From assembly GCF_902506065.1 (NCBI RefSeq), contig NZ_LR732912.1, forward strand, positions 2,661,016-2,725,015: a stretch of DNA of 64,000 nucleotides, read 5' to 3'. Under the pieces are notes generated by a model. The model searched no databases, was not told the origin of the DNA, and saw only the letters and a program-made list of their open reading frames with translations. This DNA is from Arthrobacter sp. 9V (lineage in GTDB: Bacteria > Actinomycetota > Actinomycetes > Actinomycetales > Micrococcaceae). Of this stretch, positions 46,003 through 54,665 are shown piece after piece. Within the stretch, counting starts at the first letter, position 1. The number at the start of each line of letters is the position of its first letter. The translations under genes and the position numbers were made by a program.

Positions 46003-47403
46003 ATGCAGTTCCAATCTATTCCCAGTACCCGAAGCCAATCGTCGTACTGGTTGGCAAGTGCTCTTGCATCGACGCAACCTGAAAGCCAGTCCCTGCGCAC
46101 CTCATGCCAAGCCGATGTATGCATCATCGGCGGAGGGTACACGGGGTTATGGACTGCCATTGAACTCATCCAGAGAGACCCCAGCATGCGCATCGTCGTT
46201 CTTGAGGCGCAGGTTTGCGGTAGTGGGGCAAGCGGAACCAACGCAGGCTTCGTAATGAATTTATGGCCTAAATTCTCGGCGCTGGTCTCCCACGCTGGCC
46301 GAGACGAAGCCATCCGCATTGCGGGCGAGACGAGTCGCGCCATTGGGGACATCGAGGAATTTGTCAACGAACACAAAATCGAGGCAAATTTCGAACGGGC
46401 CGGATGGCTCTGGGCGTCGACGAGCCCCGACCAAGACGATTCCTGGGAAGAAACTCTCCTGGCACTCGACGGAATTGCAAACCAGCCCTTTCACCGGCTC
46501 TCTGCTGAGGAAGCACAGCGTCTCGGGGGCCAGGCTGTCCGAGCCGGCGTTCTCGATCCAACGTCGGCAACTGTTCAGCCAGCAGCACTGGCATTGGGAT
46601 TGCGGCGCGTCGCGCGCAAACTGGGTGTGGAAATATACGAACACTCCCCTGTTCGATCCATCTCGGGCAAAGGTCGCCCAATCGTAGAGACAGAGCACGC
46701 TCGAGTCACCGCCGATTCAGTTGTTCTTGCCATCAACGCGTGGACGAGCAATCTATCGTGGGCGCGGCGTCATCTCATCACTACTGCAAGCGACAACATG
46801 GTTGTCGTACCAGGAGCGTCCTCCGCGGGCTCCAACGCGGAATCCAAAATGGGTGTTTCTGACTCCCGAAGGCTTCTCAACTACTGGCGCAGCACGCCGG
46901 ATGGAGCACTACTTTTCGGCAAGGGCGGGGTTGGTCTGGGATTTCGCAATCAGGGGTCATCCTCCCTTTTCGGCGAAGTACCCAATCTCAAGCTCTTGCG
47001 TCAGAACTTCGAGCAAACATTTCCGTCCCTGGCGCATGCCCCCATCATCAACACTTGGCGGGCCCCGGTTGAATATTCAATGAGCTCGCTACCCTTCTTC
47101 GTGGCCGACCCCAATAACCCTCGTGTTTTTGTAGGAACAGGCTACTCAGGCGACGGAGTCGGGCCGTCACGGTTGGGCGCACGCATCCTCGCGAGCCTGG
47201 CCACCGACCAGAAGGATGAGTGGAGCGAAAGCGCTCTCACCCGTTTGCCTTCAGGCAGGTTGCCCCCAGAGCCCTTCCGATTCTTTGGCGGTCAACTTGT
47301 TCGAACCGCAATTATTAGAGCGGACGATCTTCGCTATCGAGGCAAGAAGGTTGATCTCGTCACGTCCGGAATAACGGCGTTGGACCCCACATCCTGGGTT
47401 TAG
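46003..47403 (+). CDS. FAD-dependent oxidoreductase of the DAO family
   Basis: The 466-residue enzyme has an N-terminal Rossmann motif ADVCIIGGGYTGLWTA (about residues 37-52) and the GSGASGTNAGFV segment typical of gamma-glutamylputrescine oxidase-like DAO proteins. It ends with FVGTGYSGDGVGPSRLGARI, the second FAD contact. It likely oxidises a secondary or primary amine imported by the divergent permease. The ATG at 46003 is preferred for homology of the N-terminus; AGAGG lies 10 nt upstream, and an upstream in-frame ATG at 45913 is possible. Substrate cannot be deduced. Confidence 0.88.
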   Translation: MQFQSIPSTRSQSSYWLASALASTQPESQSLRTSCQADVCIIGGGYTGLWTAIELIQRDPSMRIVVLEAQVCGSGASGTNAGFVMNLWPKFSALVSHAGRDEAIRIAGETSRAIGDIEEFVNEHKIEANFERAGWLWASTSPDQDDSWEETLLALDGIANQPFHRLSAEEAQRLGGQAVRAGVLDPTSATVQPAALALGLRRVARKLGVEIYEHSPVRSISGKGRPIVETEHARVTADSVVLAINAWTSNLSWARRHLITTASDNMVVVPGASSAGSNAESKMGVSDSRRLLNYWRSTPDGALLFGKGGVGLGFRNQGSSSLFGEVPNLKLLRQNFEQTFPSLAHAPIINTWRAPVEYSMSSLPFFVADPNNPRVFVGTGYSGDGVGPSRLGARILASLATDQKDEWSESALTRLPSGRLPPEPFRFFGGQLVRTAIIRADDLRYRGKKVDLVTSGITALDPTSWV

Positions 47404-47733
47404 AGCCTCAGCTGTGGAAGTGGTGCGCCGGGGCAGGCCCCGTGAGCGGGCAGGCGCACTTCACATATGTGCCTTAGGGCAGAGCGGTGGCGGGGGCTCT
47501 GTACTCGGGATCGCTTCGCAAGGAAAGTCGATTGTGACATCAAAGGAGACTCCGTGGATGACCACACGAAGTGTTTGGAACCGTCTGGGCGGAAAATGCA
47601 AAATCAAGAAGTCGGCCGCCCACGGCAGGCTGGGGCCCGAGCCACAACTGCTAGCGTGCTCCAAACAGTTGCCTCGACAAGACAAACCGGATTACCACTA
47701 CTGGAAAGAGCGAAAGACGATGGATTCACTGAG
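47404..47733. other. Intergenic, no supported gene
   Basis: About 330 nt between the oxidase and the small protein. In-frame readings upstream of 47734 lack family resemblance. Confidence 0.4.
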
Positions 47734-47979
47734 GTGACCTCGGGAGGAGATCGGAAACGCCAGGCTGAAGCTCACATCGAAATAAGAGTAGATAACAGAT
47801 CAGCCATGGACGACTGCCTCAACACGGCAGTCGAGCGGATCATGGAGGTCGCCCTCCAGCGCCAGCTCTACGGCATCCTCGTAACCCGGCTCGCGGGCGG
47901 ACGCTTCAGGGTCGAACTGAACGAATCTGTCCCCTACGGATACACCGAACAACGCGATGAGCGCGATGTGTCCTCCTGA
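47734..47979 (+). CDS. Small unknown protein with a conserved-looking C-terminal half
   Basis: The 81-residue reading starts at a GTG (47734) after ACTGAG, and an internal ATG at 47806 would give 57 residues. The C-terminal part (LYGILVTRLAGGRFRVELN, then VPYGYTEQRDER) reads like a folded beta-rich protein and recalls short hypothetical proteins in actinobacteria, but I cannot name the family. It stands alone between the oxidase and the LacI gene. Confidence 0.45.
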   Translation: MTSGGDRKRQAEAHIEIRVDNRSAMDDCLNTAVERIMEVALQRQLYGILVTRLAGGRFRVELNESVPYGYTEQRDERDVSS

Positions 47980-48003
47980 CCACTCGCCAACTTCACTAGG
48001 CGC

Positions 48004-49068
48004 TTATAGTTCACCAGCAGGAACGCCAGCGTCCGTGAATGTGGAGCAGCGTTGGATGAGCTCAGTATTGAACTCGTGTCGATGGCGGCCGACATCCTCT
48101 CCTTGAATCATGCGCAGCAGTAACTCGACCGCAAAGTTGCCCATTTCAGCGTACGGCTGGCGGATCGTCGTAAGTTGTGGGTCCAATAGGAGCGCCGCGC
48201 GCTCATCATCGAATCCAACGACGGCCACGTCTCGGGGAACGTTCAAGCCCCGTGCGCGCAGGGTTCGCAAGGCGGGTGCGGCCATGGCGTCCGCGACGCA
48301 GAACAATCCATCGACTTTTCGGCCGCTCGACAAAACAGCTTCGAGTCCAGACCAGTGCTCTTGGGATTCGTTGAAGGGATCCGCACAGTCGATGACCAAC
48401 GCGTTGTCGACAGCTATCCCGGCCGCGGACAGGGCGTCCTGGTAGCCCAAAGTGCGCTGGTCAATAAAAAGACCATCGCCCCAATCGGCCTTTTCCGCTT
48501 CCATGTTCGGACGTATGAGCCCAATCGAACGGCATCCTTGATCGATCAGATGCTGGACGGCCAGCTGAGCGCCTTGCCGATTCTTCGCTGAAATCGTGGG
48601 GAATCGGACATCGCGGTTGGTGTCATCAATTGCCACAGCAGGTAAGGCAATGTTGTCGCAGGCCGCACGCACACCCTGTTGGTCCGGCACCCCAATGACA
48701 ATTACCCCGTCAGTCGGCACGTTGACCAGAGCCTCGACGATGGCTGCGGCGCCGCCTTCCGTCCCTGCAACAGGATGTGCCATGAGTTGGTATCCCTCGC
48801 TGGCAGCGGCCTTGAACGCAGCGCGGACAACAGGTTCCCACCAACCCCAGCCAGCATCTGGCACGATCACGCTGAGGGCGCGGTAGTCCCCGCTCCGCAG
48901 TGCACGCGCGCTAGCGGAGGGGCGGTACCCAAGAGTCCGGGCCATGTCGCGGATTCTTTCTCGAGTCGCCTGGCTCACGTCCGGGTGGTCTCCTAATGCC
49001 CTCGAGACCGTGGCAACCCCGACTCCGGCCGCACGGGACACATCGGCCAAGGTCACTCTTCGTGGCAT
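48004..49068 (-). CDS. LacI-family transcriptional repressor
   Basis: The 354-residue protein has the LacI HTH VTLADVSRAAGVGVATVSRALG (about 4-25) followed by the hinge helix and a periplasmic-binding-protein-like effector domain (about 60-340). It is divergent from the MFS transporter and GH3 glycosidase, and three LacI-type operators sit between them. Its effector is probably a sugar or glycoside handled by these genes. Confidence 0.94.
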   Translation of the reverse strand: MPRRVTLADVSRAAGVGVATVSRALGDHPDVSQATRERIRDMARTLGYRPSASARALRSGDYRALSVIVPDAGWGWWEPVVRAAFKAAASEGYQLMAHPVAGTEGGAAAIVEALVNVPTDGVIVIGVPDQQGVRAACDNIALPAVAIDDTNRDVRFPTISAKNRQGAQLAVQHLIDQGCRSIGLIRPNMEAEKADWGDGLFIDQRTLGYQDALSAAGIAVDNALVIDCADPFNESQEHWSGLEAVLSSGRKVDGLFCVADAMAAPALRTLRARGLNVPRDVAVVGFDDERAALLLDPQLTTIRQPYAEMGNFAVELLLRMIQGEDVGRHRHEFNTELIQRCSTFTDAGVPAGEL

Positions 49069-49100
49069 TGCATTTCATCCTCTCCGTTTTTCGGGGTCAC

Positions 49101-49130
49101 TTGCCCCTTTCCGCCTGCTGGGTCTAGTCT
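49101..49130 (+). promoter_or_regulatory. Candidate promoter for the MFS-GH3 operon
   Basis: TTGCCC (49101-49106) and TAGTCT (49125-49130) are separated by 18 nt. The operator array starts 4 nt downstream, which would cover the transcription start and block initiation. Confidence 0.45.
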
Positions 49131-49133
49131 ATC

Positions 49134-49169
49134 GGAAGCGTTTCCGGTAACGTTACCGGTAGCGTTACC
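49134..49169. promoter_or_regulatory. Three abutting LacI-type operators
   Basis: GGAAGCGTTTCC (49134-49145), GGTAACGTTACC (49146-49157) and GGTAGCGTTACC (49158-49169) follow each other with an exact 12-bp period. The middle site is a perfect palindrome extending to CCGGTAACGTTACCGG. All share the central CG of LacI/CcpA-like sites. They lie between the divergent LacI gene and the transporter. Confidence 0.85.
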
Positions 49170-49211
49170 GAAAGTCTTTACTATCTACTCTCTCAACGAT
49201 GAGGAACAGCC

Positions 49212-50486
49212 ATGTCATTACCTGTTAGTGCTAGCGGCACGGACACGCCAACGAGCCAGCCGCAGCGTGTTAGACCTTCGTTCGTCGTCATTTATGTACT
49301 TGCTTTGTTTGGCATTTGGATGTCAATCAACCTGCCCGCCTCGGTGACACTCGCGCTAAGAATTGGAGAGCTTGACCCCGAGGGCAAAGCGACGAGTTAT
49401 TCTATGGCGGCAGGCATTGGGACTCTCACCGCTCTGCTGGCGAATCCGTTGTTCGGGCGACTGAGCGATCGGACCCGAAGCCGCTTCGGGCGCCGCCGGC
49501 CCTGGATCGTGGTGGGTATCTCCGGCACCATTGCCGGGGCTGTGGCCATCGGGGTCAGCGACAGCATGCCACTGTTGCTGATCGGCTGGATCATCATGCA
49601 GGCTTTCGTGAATGCAGCGATTGCCTCCTCTTTGGCGATCGTTGCTGACCGCATCCCTGAGAAGCAGCAGGGGTTGATCGGAGCCCTGTCCGGCATGGCC
49701 TCATCAGCGGCGATGCTCGTCGGGGTGTTCTTCGTGCAATGGTTTCCCTCAAATACCCTCGCTCAATTCGGCCTACCTGTCGCGGTCGCCGTCGTGTTCT
49801 GCTCGATTTTGCTTGCGATGATGCGCGACGATACTCCTGCAGTCGGCGACATCGCTCCGTTCAGCCTCAAAGAGTTCCTCGGCAGTTTCTACGTCAGCCC
49901 CCACAAGTCGCCGGACTTTAGCCGGTTCCTTGTTGCAATGTTCCTGACCACTTGCTCATGGGGTGTCGTTTCGACATACACCGTTTACTTGTTACAGGAC
50001 CGGATAGCCGTCCCAGCAGAGGCGCTTCCAGGCGTGATCACACTGGCCTACGTGATCCCGGGGATTTTGGCTGTGATTTTCGCACCCGTCGCCGGATGGC
50101 TCAACGACCGCACTGGTCGGCGCAAGGTTGTTCTGGGCTCGACCGCCCTGATCATGGCGACAGGCACTCTTGTCATCATCTTCGCTGACGGCCTGGTGCC
50201 GTTCCTCATAGGCATATCCATTGTTAGCGGCGTTGCTGGCGGCATGCTCTATGGGGGCTACATCGGGTTCGCTGTGGCCACCATGAACGATCCCAACACC
50301 GCGGCACGCGACCTCGGGGTGACCAACATCGCCTTCACCCTGCCATTTTCTGTGATGCCATTCATCGCGCCAATGCTTCTCGGGGTGGGAGGAGGAGATG
50401 CAAACTACGCCGCGTTACTGACCGTGGGTGCGGCGCTGACGCTCTTAGGCATCATTCCCCTATTTTTCATTCGCTCTACTCGCTGA
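49212..50486 (+). CDS. MFS sugar/glycoside transporter
   Basis: The 424-residue protein has about 12 transmembrane segments and the MFS loop motif GRLSDRTRSRFGRRRPW between helices 2 and 3 and a second copy GWLNDRTGRRKVV in the middle. GAGGAA stands 6 nt before the ATG. The GH3 glycosidase starts 11 nt after its stop, so the pair likely imports an oligosaccharide or glycoside for intracellular cleavage. Confidence 0.9.
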   Translation: MSLPVSASGTDTPTSQPQRVRPSFVVIYVLALFGIWMSINLPASVTLALRIGELDPEGKATSYSMAAGIGTLTALLANPLFGRLSDRTRSRFGRRRPWIVVGISGTIAGAVAIGVSDSMPLLLIGWIIMQAFVNAAIASSLAIVADRIPEKQQGLIGALSGMASSAAMLVGVFFVQWFPSNTLAQFGLPVAVAVVFCSILLAMMRDDTPAVGDIAPFSLKEFLGSFYVSPHKSPDFSRFLVAMFLTTCSWGVVSTYTVYLLQDRIAVPAEALPGVITLAYVIPGILAVIFAPVAGWLNDRTGRRKVVLGSTALIMATGTLVIIFADGLVPFLIGISIVSGVAGGMLYGGYIGFAVATMNDPNTAARDLGVTNIAFTLPFSVMPFIAPMLLGVGGGDANYAALLTVGAALTLLGIIPLFFIRSTR

Positions 50487-50497
50487 ACAGGCCCATT

Positions 50498-52264
50498 ATG
50501 AATGACTACCGCGATCCTTCCCTTCCTGTCGAACTCCGCGTCGAAGATCTCCTCCGCCGAATGACTGTCGCGGAGAAGGCGGCTCTGATGTTCCACCCTT
50601 CCACCAGCCCGGGTGGAGTTGATTTGACGCACGCAGCCGCTCTTGCTGCGGCCGACCTATATGTAGGTAACTTGGGCATCAACCACTTCAACGTGCTGGG
50701 CGGACAAGACTCACTCGTAGTGGCAGAGTGGCACAACACGCTGCAGGAGATCGCGGAAGGTACCCGGCTCGGTATCCCTGTGACTGTCTCAACTGACCCT
50801 CGCCATGGCTTTCGGAGCAATCCCTTTACGGGGCAGGCCCTCGGCAGGCTCTCGCACTGGCCGGAGATGACGGGCATGGCAGCGATCGGCGACGTAAGGT
50901 CCGTTCACGCCTACGCGGATACGATGCGCCAAGAACTGCTAGCGATGGGTATCCGGGTGCTTCTCGGACCGATGGCCGATATTTTCAGCGAACCTCGCTG
51001 GTCCCGTGGTTCTGGCACCTTTGGCGAAGATCCAGAGCAGGTTGCGGCGCTAACTGTGGCGTTCATCGAAGGGTTGCGAGGCGGCAAGCACATTAATCCG
51101 CAATCAGTGGCCACCGTCATAAAACACTTCCCGGGAGCTGGTCCGCAACTCAAAGGGGACGACGCGCACGACCGCCGCTACCCGGAGCAGGTGTACCCGG
51201 GTGGTATGCAAAACTTACACTTGATGCCATTTCGACGGGCCTTCGCCGCTGGAGCGTCGCAGGTCATGACCTACTACGGCAAGCCCGTTGGGACATCCTG
51301 GGATGAGGTTGGTTTCGCATTCAACGGCCCCGTCGTCCGCGACATCCTGCGGCGGGAACTCAGCTTCGACGGAATAGTGCTGACTGACTGGAATCTACTT
51401 GAGGCTGAGCACATAGGTGGTCTCATGTTCGGCCCCAACGGGTGGGGTCTCGAACACCTCGACTCGAAGGAGCGAGCTGCCATTGCAATTGATGTCGGCG
51501 TCGATCAATTCGGCGGCGACCGGAATCCGAAGCTGATAGAGGAACTCGTCGATTCAGGCCGCATCTCCGAGGCTCGCATAGACCAGTCTGCTCGTCGACT
51601 CCTGAGTGAGAAGTTCCGACTTGGTGTCTTCGAAAACCGGCGGGTCGACCTCAGTAACGCACACTCGGTGTGCGGATCCGCGACCTTCATGGAACGCGGG
51701 ATCGCAGCCCAACGCGCGTCGCTCGTACTGCTTTCAGCCGACAAAGCAGCATTGCCGCTGACTGCGGGAACGCGAGTGCACCTCGACGGATTAGCCGCCC
51801 AAGATATCACCGAGGAACTGGTGATAACTGACGACCCGGGGACTGCCGACGCCATCCTTGTAAAACTCGACGCTCCGTTCGAACCAGGCCGTGGCTCCCT
51901 CGGTGACTTCTTCCATGGAGGTACGCTCGAATTCCCTCCTGAGACCGTCGAACGCGTCAACAGTTACGCCCAGCAGGCCCCGGTATACCTCGTTGTCTAC
52001 CTGGAACGCCCCGCGGTGCTCACTCCATTTATAGGCCTCGCAACAGTCATGATTGGTGAGTTCGGTGCAAGTGACAGAGTATTGTGCGATGCCCTGACCG
52101 GGCGCAGTCCGATAACTGGAACCTTACCTTTTGACCTCCCCTCATCGATGGCCGAAGTCGAGGCCTCCCGGGAAGACGTGCCCTTCGACACGGCGGATCC
52201 CCTGTTCCATGCGGGCTTTGGGCTGCAGCGCCCTGTGATAGTCCCATTGACTACGAACGCCTAA
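50498..52264 (+). CDS. Glycoside hydrolase family 3 beta-glycosidase
   Basis: The 588-residue enzyme has the GH3 N-terminal TIM-barrel domain (about 10-380) with the VIKHFPGAG motif (about 207), Arg/Lys substrate-binding residues, and the nucleophile Asp297 in IVLTDWN. The C-terminal alpha/beta sandwich follows. No signal peptide is seen, so it acts in the cytoplasm on a substrate brought in by the MFS protein. It is smaller than many GH3 enzymes, lacking a fibronectin-type domain. The exact sugar specificity is unknown. Confidence 0.92.
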   Translation: MNDYRDPSLPVELRVEDLLRRMTVAEKAALMFHPSTSPGGVDLTHAAALAAADLYVGNLGINHFNVLGGQDSLVVAEWHNTLQEIAEGTRLGIPVTVSTDPRHGFRSNPFTGQALGRLSHWPEMTGMAAIGDVRSVHAYADTMRQELLAMGIRVLLGPMADIFSEPRWSRGSGTFGEDPEQVAALTVAFIEGLRGGKHINPQSVATVIKHFPGAGPQLKGDDAHDRRYPEQVYPGGMQNLHLMPFRRAFAAGASQVMTYYGKPVGTSWDEVGFAFNGPVVRDILRRELSFDGIVLTDWNLLEAEHIGGLMFGPNGWGLEHLDSKERAAIAIDVGVDQFGGDRNPKLIEELVDSGRISEARIDQSARRLLSEKFRLGVFENRRVDLSNAHSVCGSATFMERGIAAQRASLVLLSADKAALPLTAGTRVHLDGLAAQDITEELVITDDPGTADAILVKLDAPFEPGRGSLGDFFHGGTLEFPPETVERVNSYAQQAPVYLVVYLERPAVLTPFIGLATVMIGEFGASDRVLCDALTGRSPITGTLPFDLPSSMAEVEASREDVPFDTADPLFHAGFGLQRPVIVPLTTNA

Positions 52265-52334
52265 CCTTAGGTGCACCTAGCTTTAACGGACAACACGATG
52301 CGCGAAACTGGAAGAGTCAGGCCGGGTCCGTCGA

Positions 52335-52377
52335 GCTGCGCTCCGGAGGAAAGCTTCACCAGCCTTCGGAGCGCAGC
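52335..52377. terminator. Hairpin between convergent GH3 and NmrA-type genes
   Basis: Arms GCTGCGCTCCGGAGG (52335-52349) and CCTTCGGAGCGCAGC (52363-52377) pair with one mismatch around a 13-nt loop. It sits about 70 nt after the GH3 stop and 130 nt after the NmrA-type stop, where a bidirectional terminator would be expected; a T run is lacking. Confidence 0.55.
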
Positions 52378-52507
52378 GCAGGACAACGTCAAGGGTTCGT
52401 CCGCACCAAACTAGAATGGTCCGACTTCTCAGCGACCTTGGATGTGTTTCCCCCCCGATCAATTTCGTACTGACACCGATGGGCGGTCAACACTTGCATA
52501 AGAACTC

Positions 52508-53818
52508 TCAAGAAGACTCTCGGCCGATGGCCTTCTCAAACGTCGAGGGATCGAAGTAGGCCTTCTCCGAGCTGATCTTGCCGTCCACGATGGTGTCGAA
52601 AAGCGTGGCATGCCAGCTAACGAGGACTCCACCCGCAGGTGCTCCAGGACCGATGTACCGAGCCGTGCTTAGTAGCTCTCCGACAACGTGGGTTTCGTTG
52701 GCGACGAGTGTGAGAATTTCAGCCTTAAAGTCCGACCGGTCGAATTGGCCGTTGTAGTCGATCATGTGGGTTCGGAAAGCTTCGATCCCATGCACTGGCT
52801 GATCCAGGAAGGGCATATCCACGTAGACCATGTCGTCGTTATAGCAGGTGACCAACTTGTCGATATCATCGCCCGCCCACGCCTCGATCTGCTTGCGGAA
52901 CAAAGCCTCATTGGACCGAATGATGTCGCTGGAGGTCTCCCCGTCCTGAATCTGGCGTAGGGAGCATTCAGCCAAGAAGTCATCGACGGGGCGAGGCCGC
53001 CGGCCCGTTAGTCGCTCGACAGTATCTGTTAGCTTCGACGTATGACCATTGATGATACTGATGTTGAGCCGTGTCAGGTAGGCGACGTACTCTTCGGGAA
53101 GGTTGTCGCGTCTCATCCGTTCTTCGGCCTGGCTCAACGTTTCCTCAATGGGGACGGTCTGGCGGCCGGTCAACGCCCTGAGCCTCTCTGCCAGCCCATC
53201 GAGCGTTAGGGCTTCCGGCCCGGTCAAGGTGACCGCCTCACGCCGGCAGAGGCTGGAGTCCAAGAGTAGTTCGACGGCCGTCGCCGCGATATCCCTAGTG
53301 TCGATCCACGATACAGCGGAGCCACCGGTCGTCATGACCAAAATGCCTTGATCGCGGATCATGCCGGCAAAGAAGTGCTCGTCAGCGAGATCCTGCACGA
53401 ACCAGTTGGGTCGAATTATGGTCCAGTCGAGGTCAGACTGCTCGACGACCACCTCAACACGCCGTTCCTCGTCGGCGTCGGAGCGGAACTCCGCAGCAAC
53501 CTCCGAGTGAAGCACCAGACGCGAGGCTCCAGTCTGGGTCATGAGAGCAAGAAACTCGCTCACTAGAACAGCGACACCGCCGCCCTCCGGCTTGATGAGG
53601 TAAACACCATCGGCGCCGTCGAGAGCTGCGGCCCAAGACCCCTTGTCGCTCCAATCGAAGAGCACCGGGATTGCTCCTTGGGCACCATCGTAGGCTGCAG
53701 GGTTGCGAGTTGCCGCCCGCACACCGAGCCCTCGATCGAGCAGAGCGGGGACGAGGTGCCGACCTGTCTTGCCGGTCGCGCCCAGTACCAAGATTGTTTT
53801 CAAAGTGATTCCTAACAT
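52508..53818 (-). CDS. NmrA-type NAD(P)-binding protein fused to a SnoaL-like domain
   Basis: The 436-residue protein begins with the NmrA Rossmann motif ILVLGATGKTGRHL (about 8-21) and continues with a typical atypical-SDR NmrA core to about residue 285. From about 300 a SnoaL/NTF2-like domain follows (IEAWAGDDIDKLVTCYNDDMVYVDMP), ending with a WHATLFDTIVDGKISSEKAY strand set. The fusion of a redox sensor or reductase with an NTF2 barrel is unusual. A TTG at 53803 has AGGA 7 nt upstream and may be the real start in place of ATG 53818. Function is unknown; it could be a quinone/aromatic reductase or redox-responsive binder. Confidence 0.83.
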   Translation of the reverse strand: MLGITLKTILVLGATGKTGRHLVPALLDRGLGVRAATRNPAAYDGAQGAIPVLFDWSDKGSWAAALDGADGVYLIKPEGGGVAVLVSEFLALMTQTGASRLVLHSEVAAEFRSDADEERRVEVVVEQSDLDWTIIRPNWFVQDLADEHFFAGMIRDQGILVMTTGGSAVSWIDTRDIAATAVELLLDSSLCRREAVTLTGPEALTLDGLAERLRALTGRQTVPIEETLSQAEERMRRDNLPEEYVAYLTRLNISIINGHTSKLTDTVERLTGRRPRPVDDFLAECSLRQIQDGETSSDIIRSNEALFRKQIEAWAGDDIDKLVTCYNDDMVYVDMPFLDQPVHGIEAFRTHMIDYNGQFDRSDFKAEILTLVANETHVVGELLSTARYIGPGAPAGGVLVSWHATLFDTIVDGKISSEKAYFDPSTFEKAIGRESS

Positions 53819-54665
53819 TTCAAGAATGAATTCGTTGCGGAGGCAGTAGCTTGATCCGCAACGTTTGGTTACAGACCTTCGGAGGGCTTTTCCCAGATGG
53901 AGAGCGCAAGAGCTTCCTCGACGCCACGCATGTTGAAGGCGATAGCGTCTTATGAATCAGCAGCACTGGATCTTATTCTTCCGTCGACGGTCGTCGAGAT
54001 GTTGTCCCGCATGGCACAAATGTTATTAGGCGGCTATCAGAAAGGGAGAAGGCAATCTGGTCAATCTTGCGCTAGCTAGTACGTCTTACGAAGGACAGTG
54101 CACCGTGTGGCGAAGAGTTGTACTCGCCACACGGATTCTCTCACCGATGGCATTTGCCGACGTTGGCGCCAATCGCCACGTGTCTCGAACGGTCGCTGGC
54201 GACATTTTCCGGTGTCGGCCCAGATAGGGCCCATGTGCTGGTGACTCAGCCAGGGTCCACTTCGAGCAAACCGGGCACTGGCAGACTGCGCCAAGTGTCC
54301 TCAGAAACTGCGCTTTCTGCGTAGTCCCACAAATTCGTTAAACGATTTGTTCTTCCATGCCGGGCCGAAAGCCGGGGGTAACGGGGAAGATGAATGCACT
54401 CGAGGCAGTGAACCTCGAACTACTTACCAGAGTGGTCCCATCGGCGGCTGGCTGGAACTGTTATTTTCGAGCTCCGTGAAGAACATTCTCTGTATTGAGC
54501 TGTATTTCTAGTCCATACCCCCGCACAGACTAATGGATGTCGGTGGACGAGCGCCCGATCTGGGAAGTCTTCACATTATCGCGGCGGAGCACGAGTGGGC
54601 CACCACGGGCCCTTTCACGTTCGCGAGCAAAAAAGTCGTGGGCGACAATCTTGAAAGGAAATGTC
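53819..54665. other. 850-nt region upstream of the second 6HLNO-type gene
   Basis: No gene is supported. The only recognisable element is a palindrome at 54329-54350, and the promoter of the downstream oxidase should lie in the last 300 nt. Confidence 0.5.
54329..54350. promoter_or_regulatory. Palindromic operator candidate upstream of the second 6HLNO-type gene
   Basis: ACAAATTCGTTAAACGATTTGT has outer arms ACAAAT/ATTTGT and an inner CGTT-A-AACG. It lies about 315 nt before the gene. The form suits a TetR-type repressor; no such gene is in the window. Confidence 0.4.
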
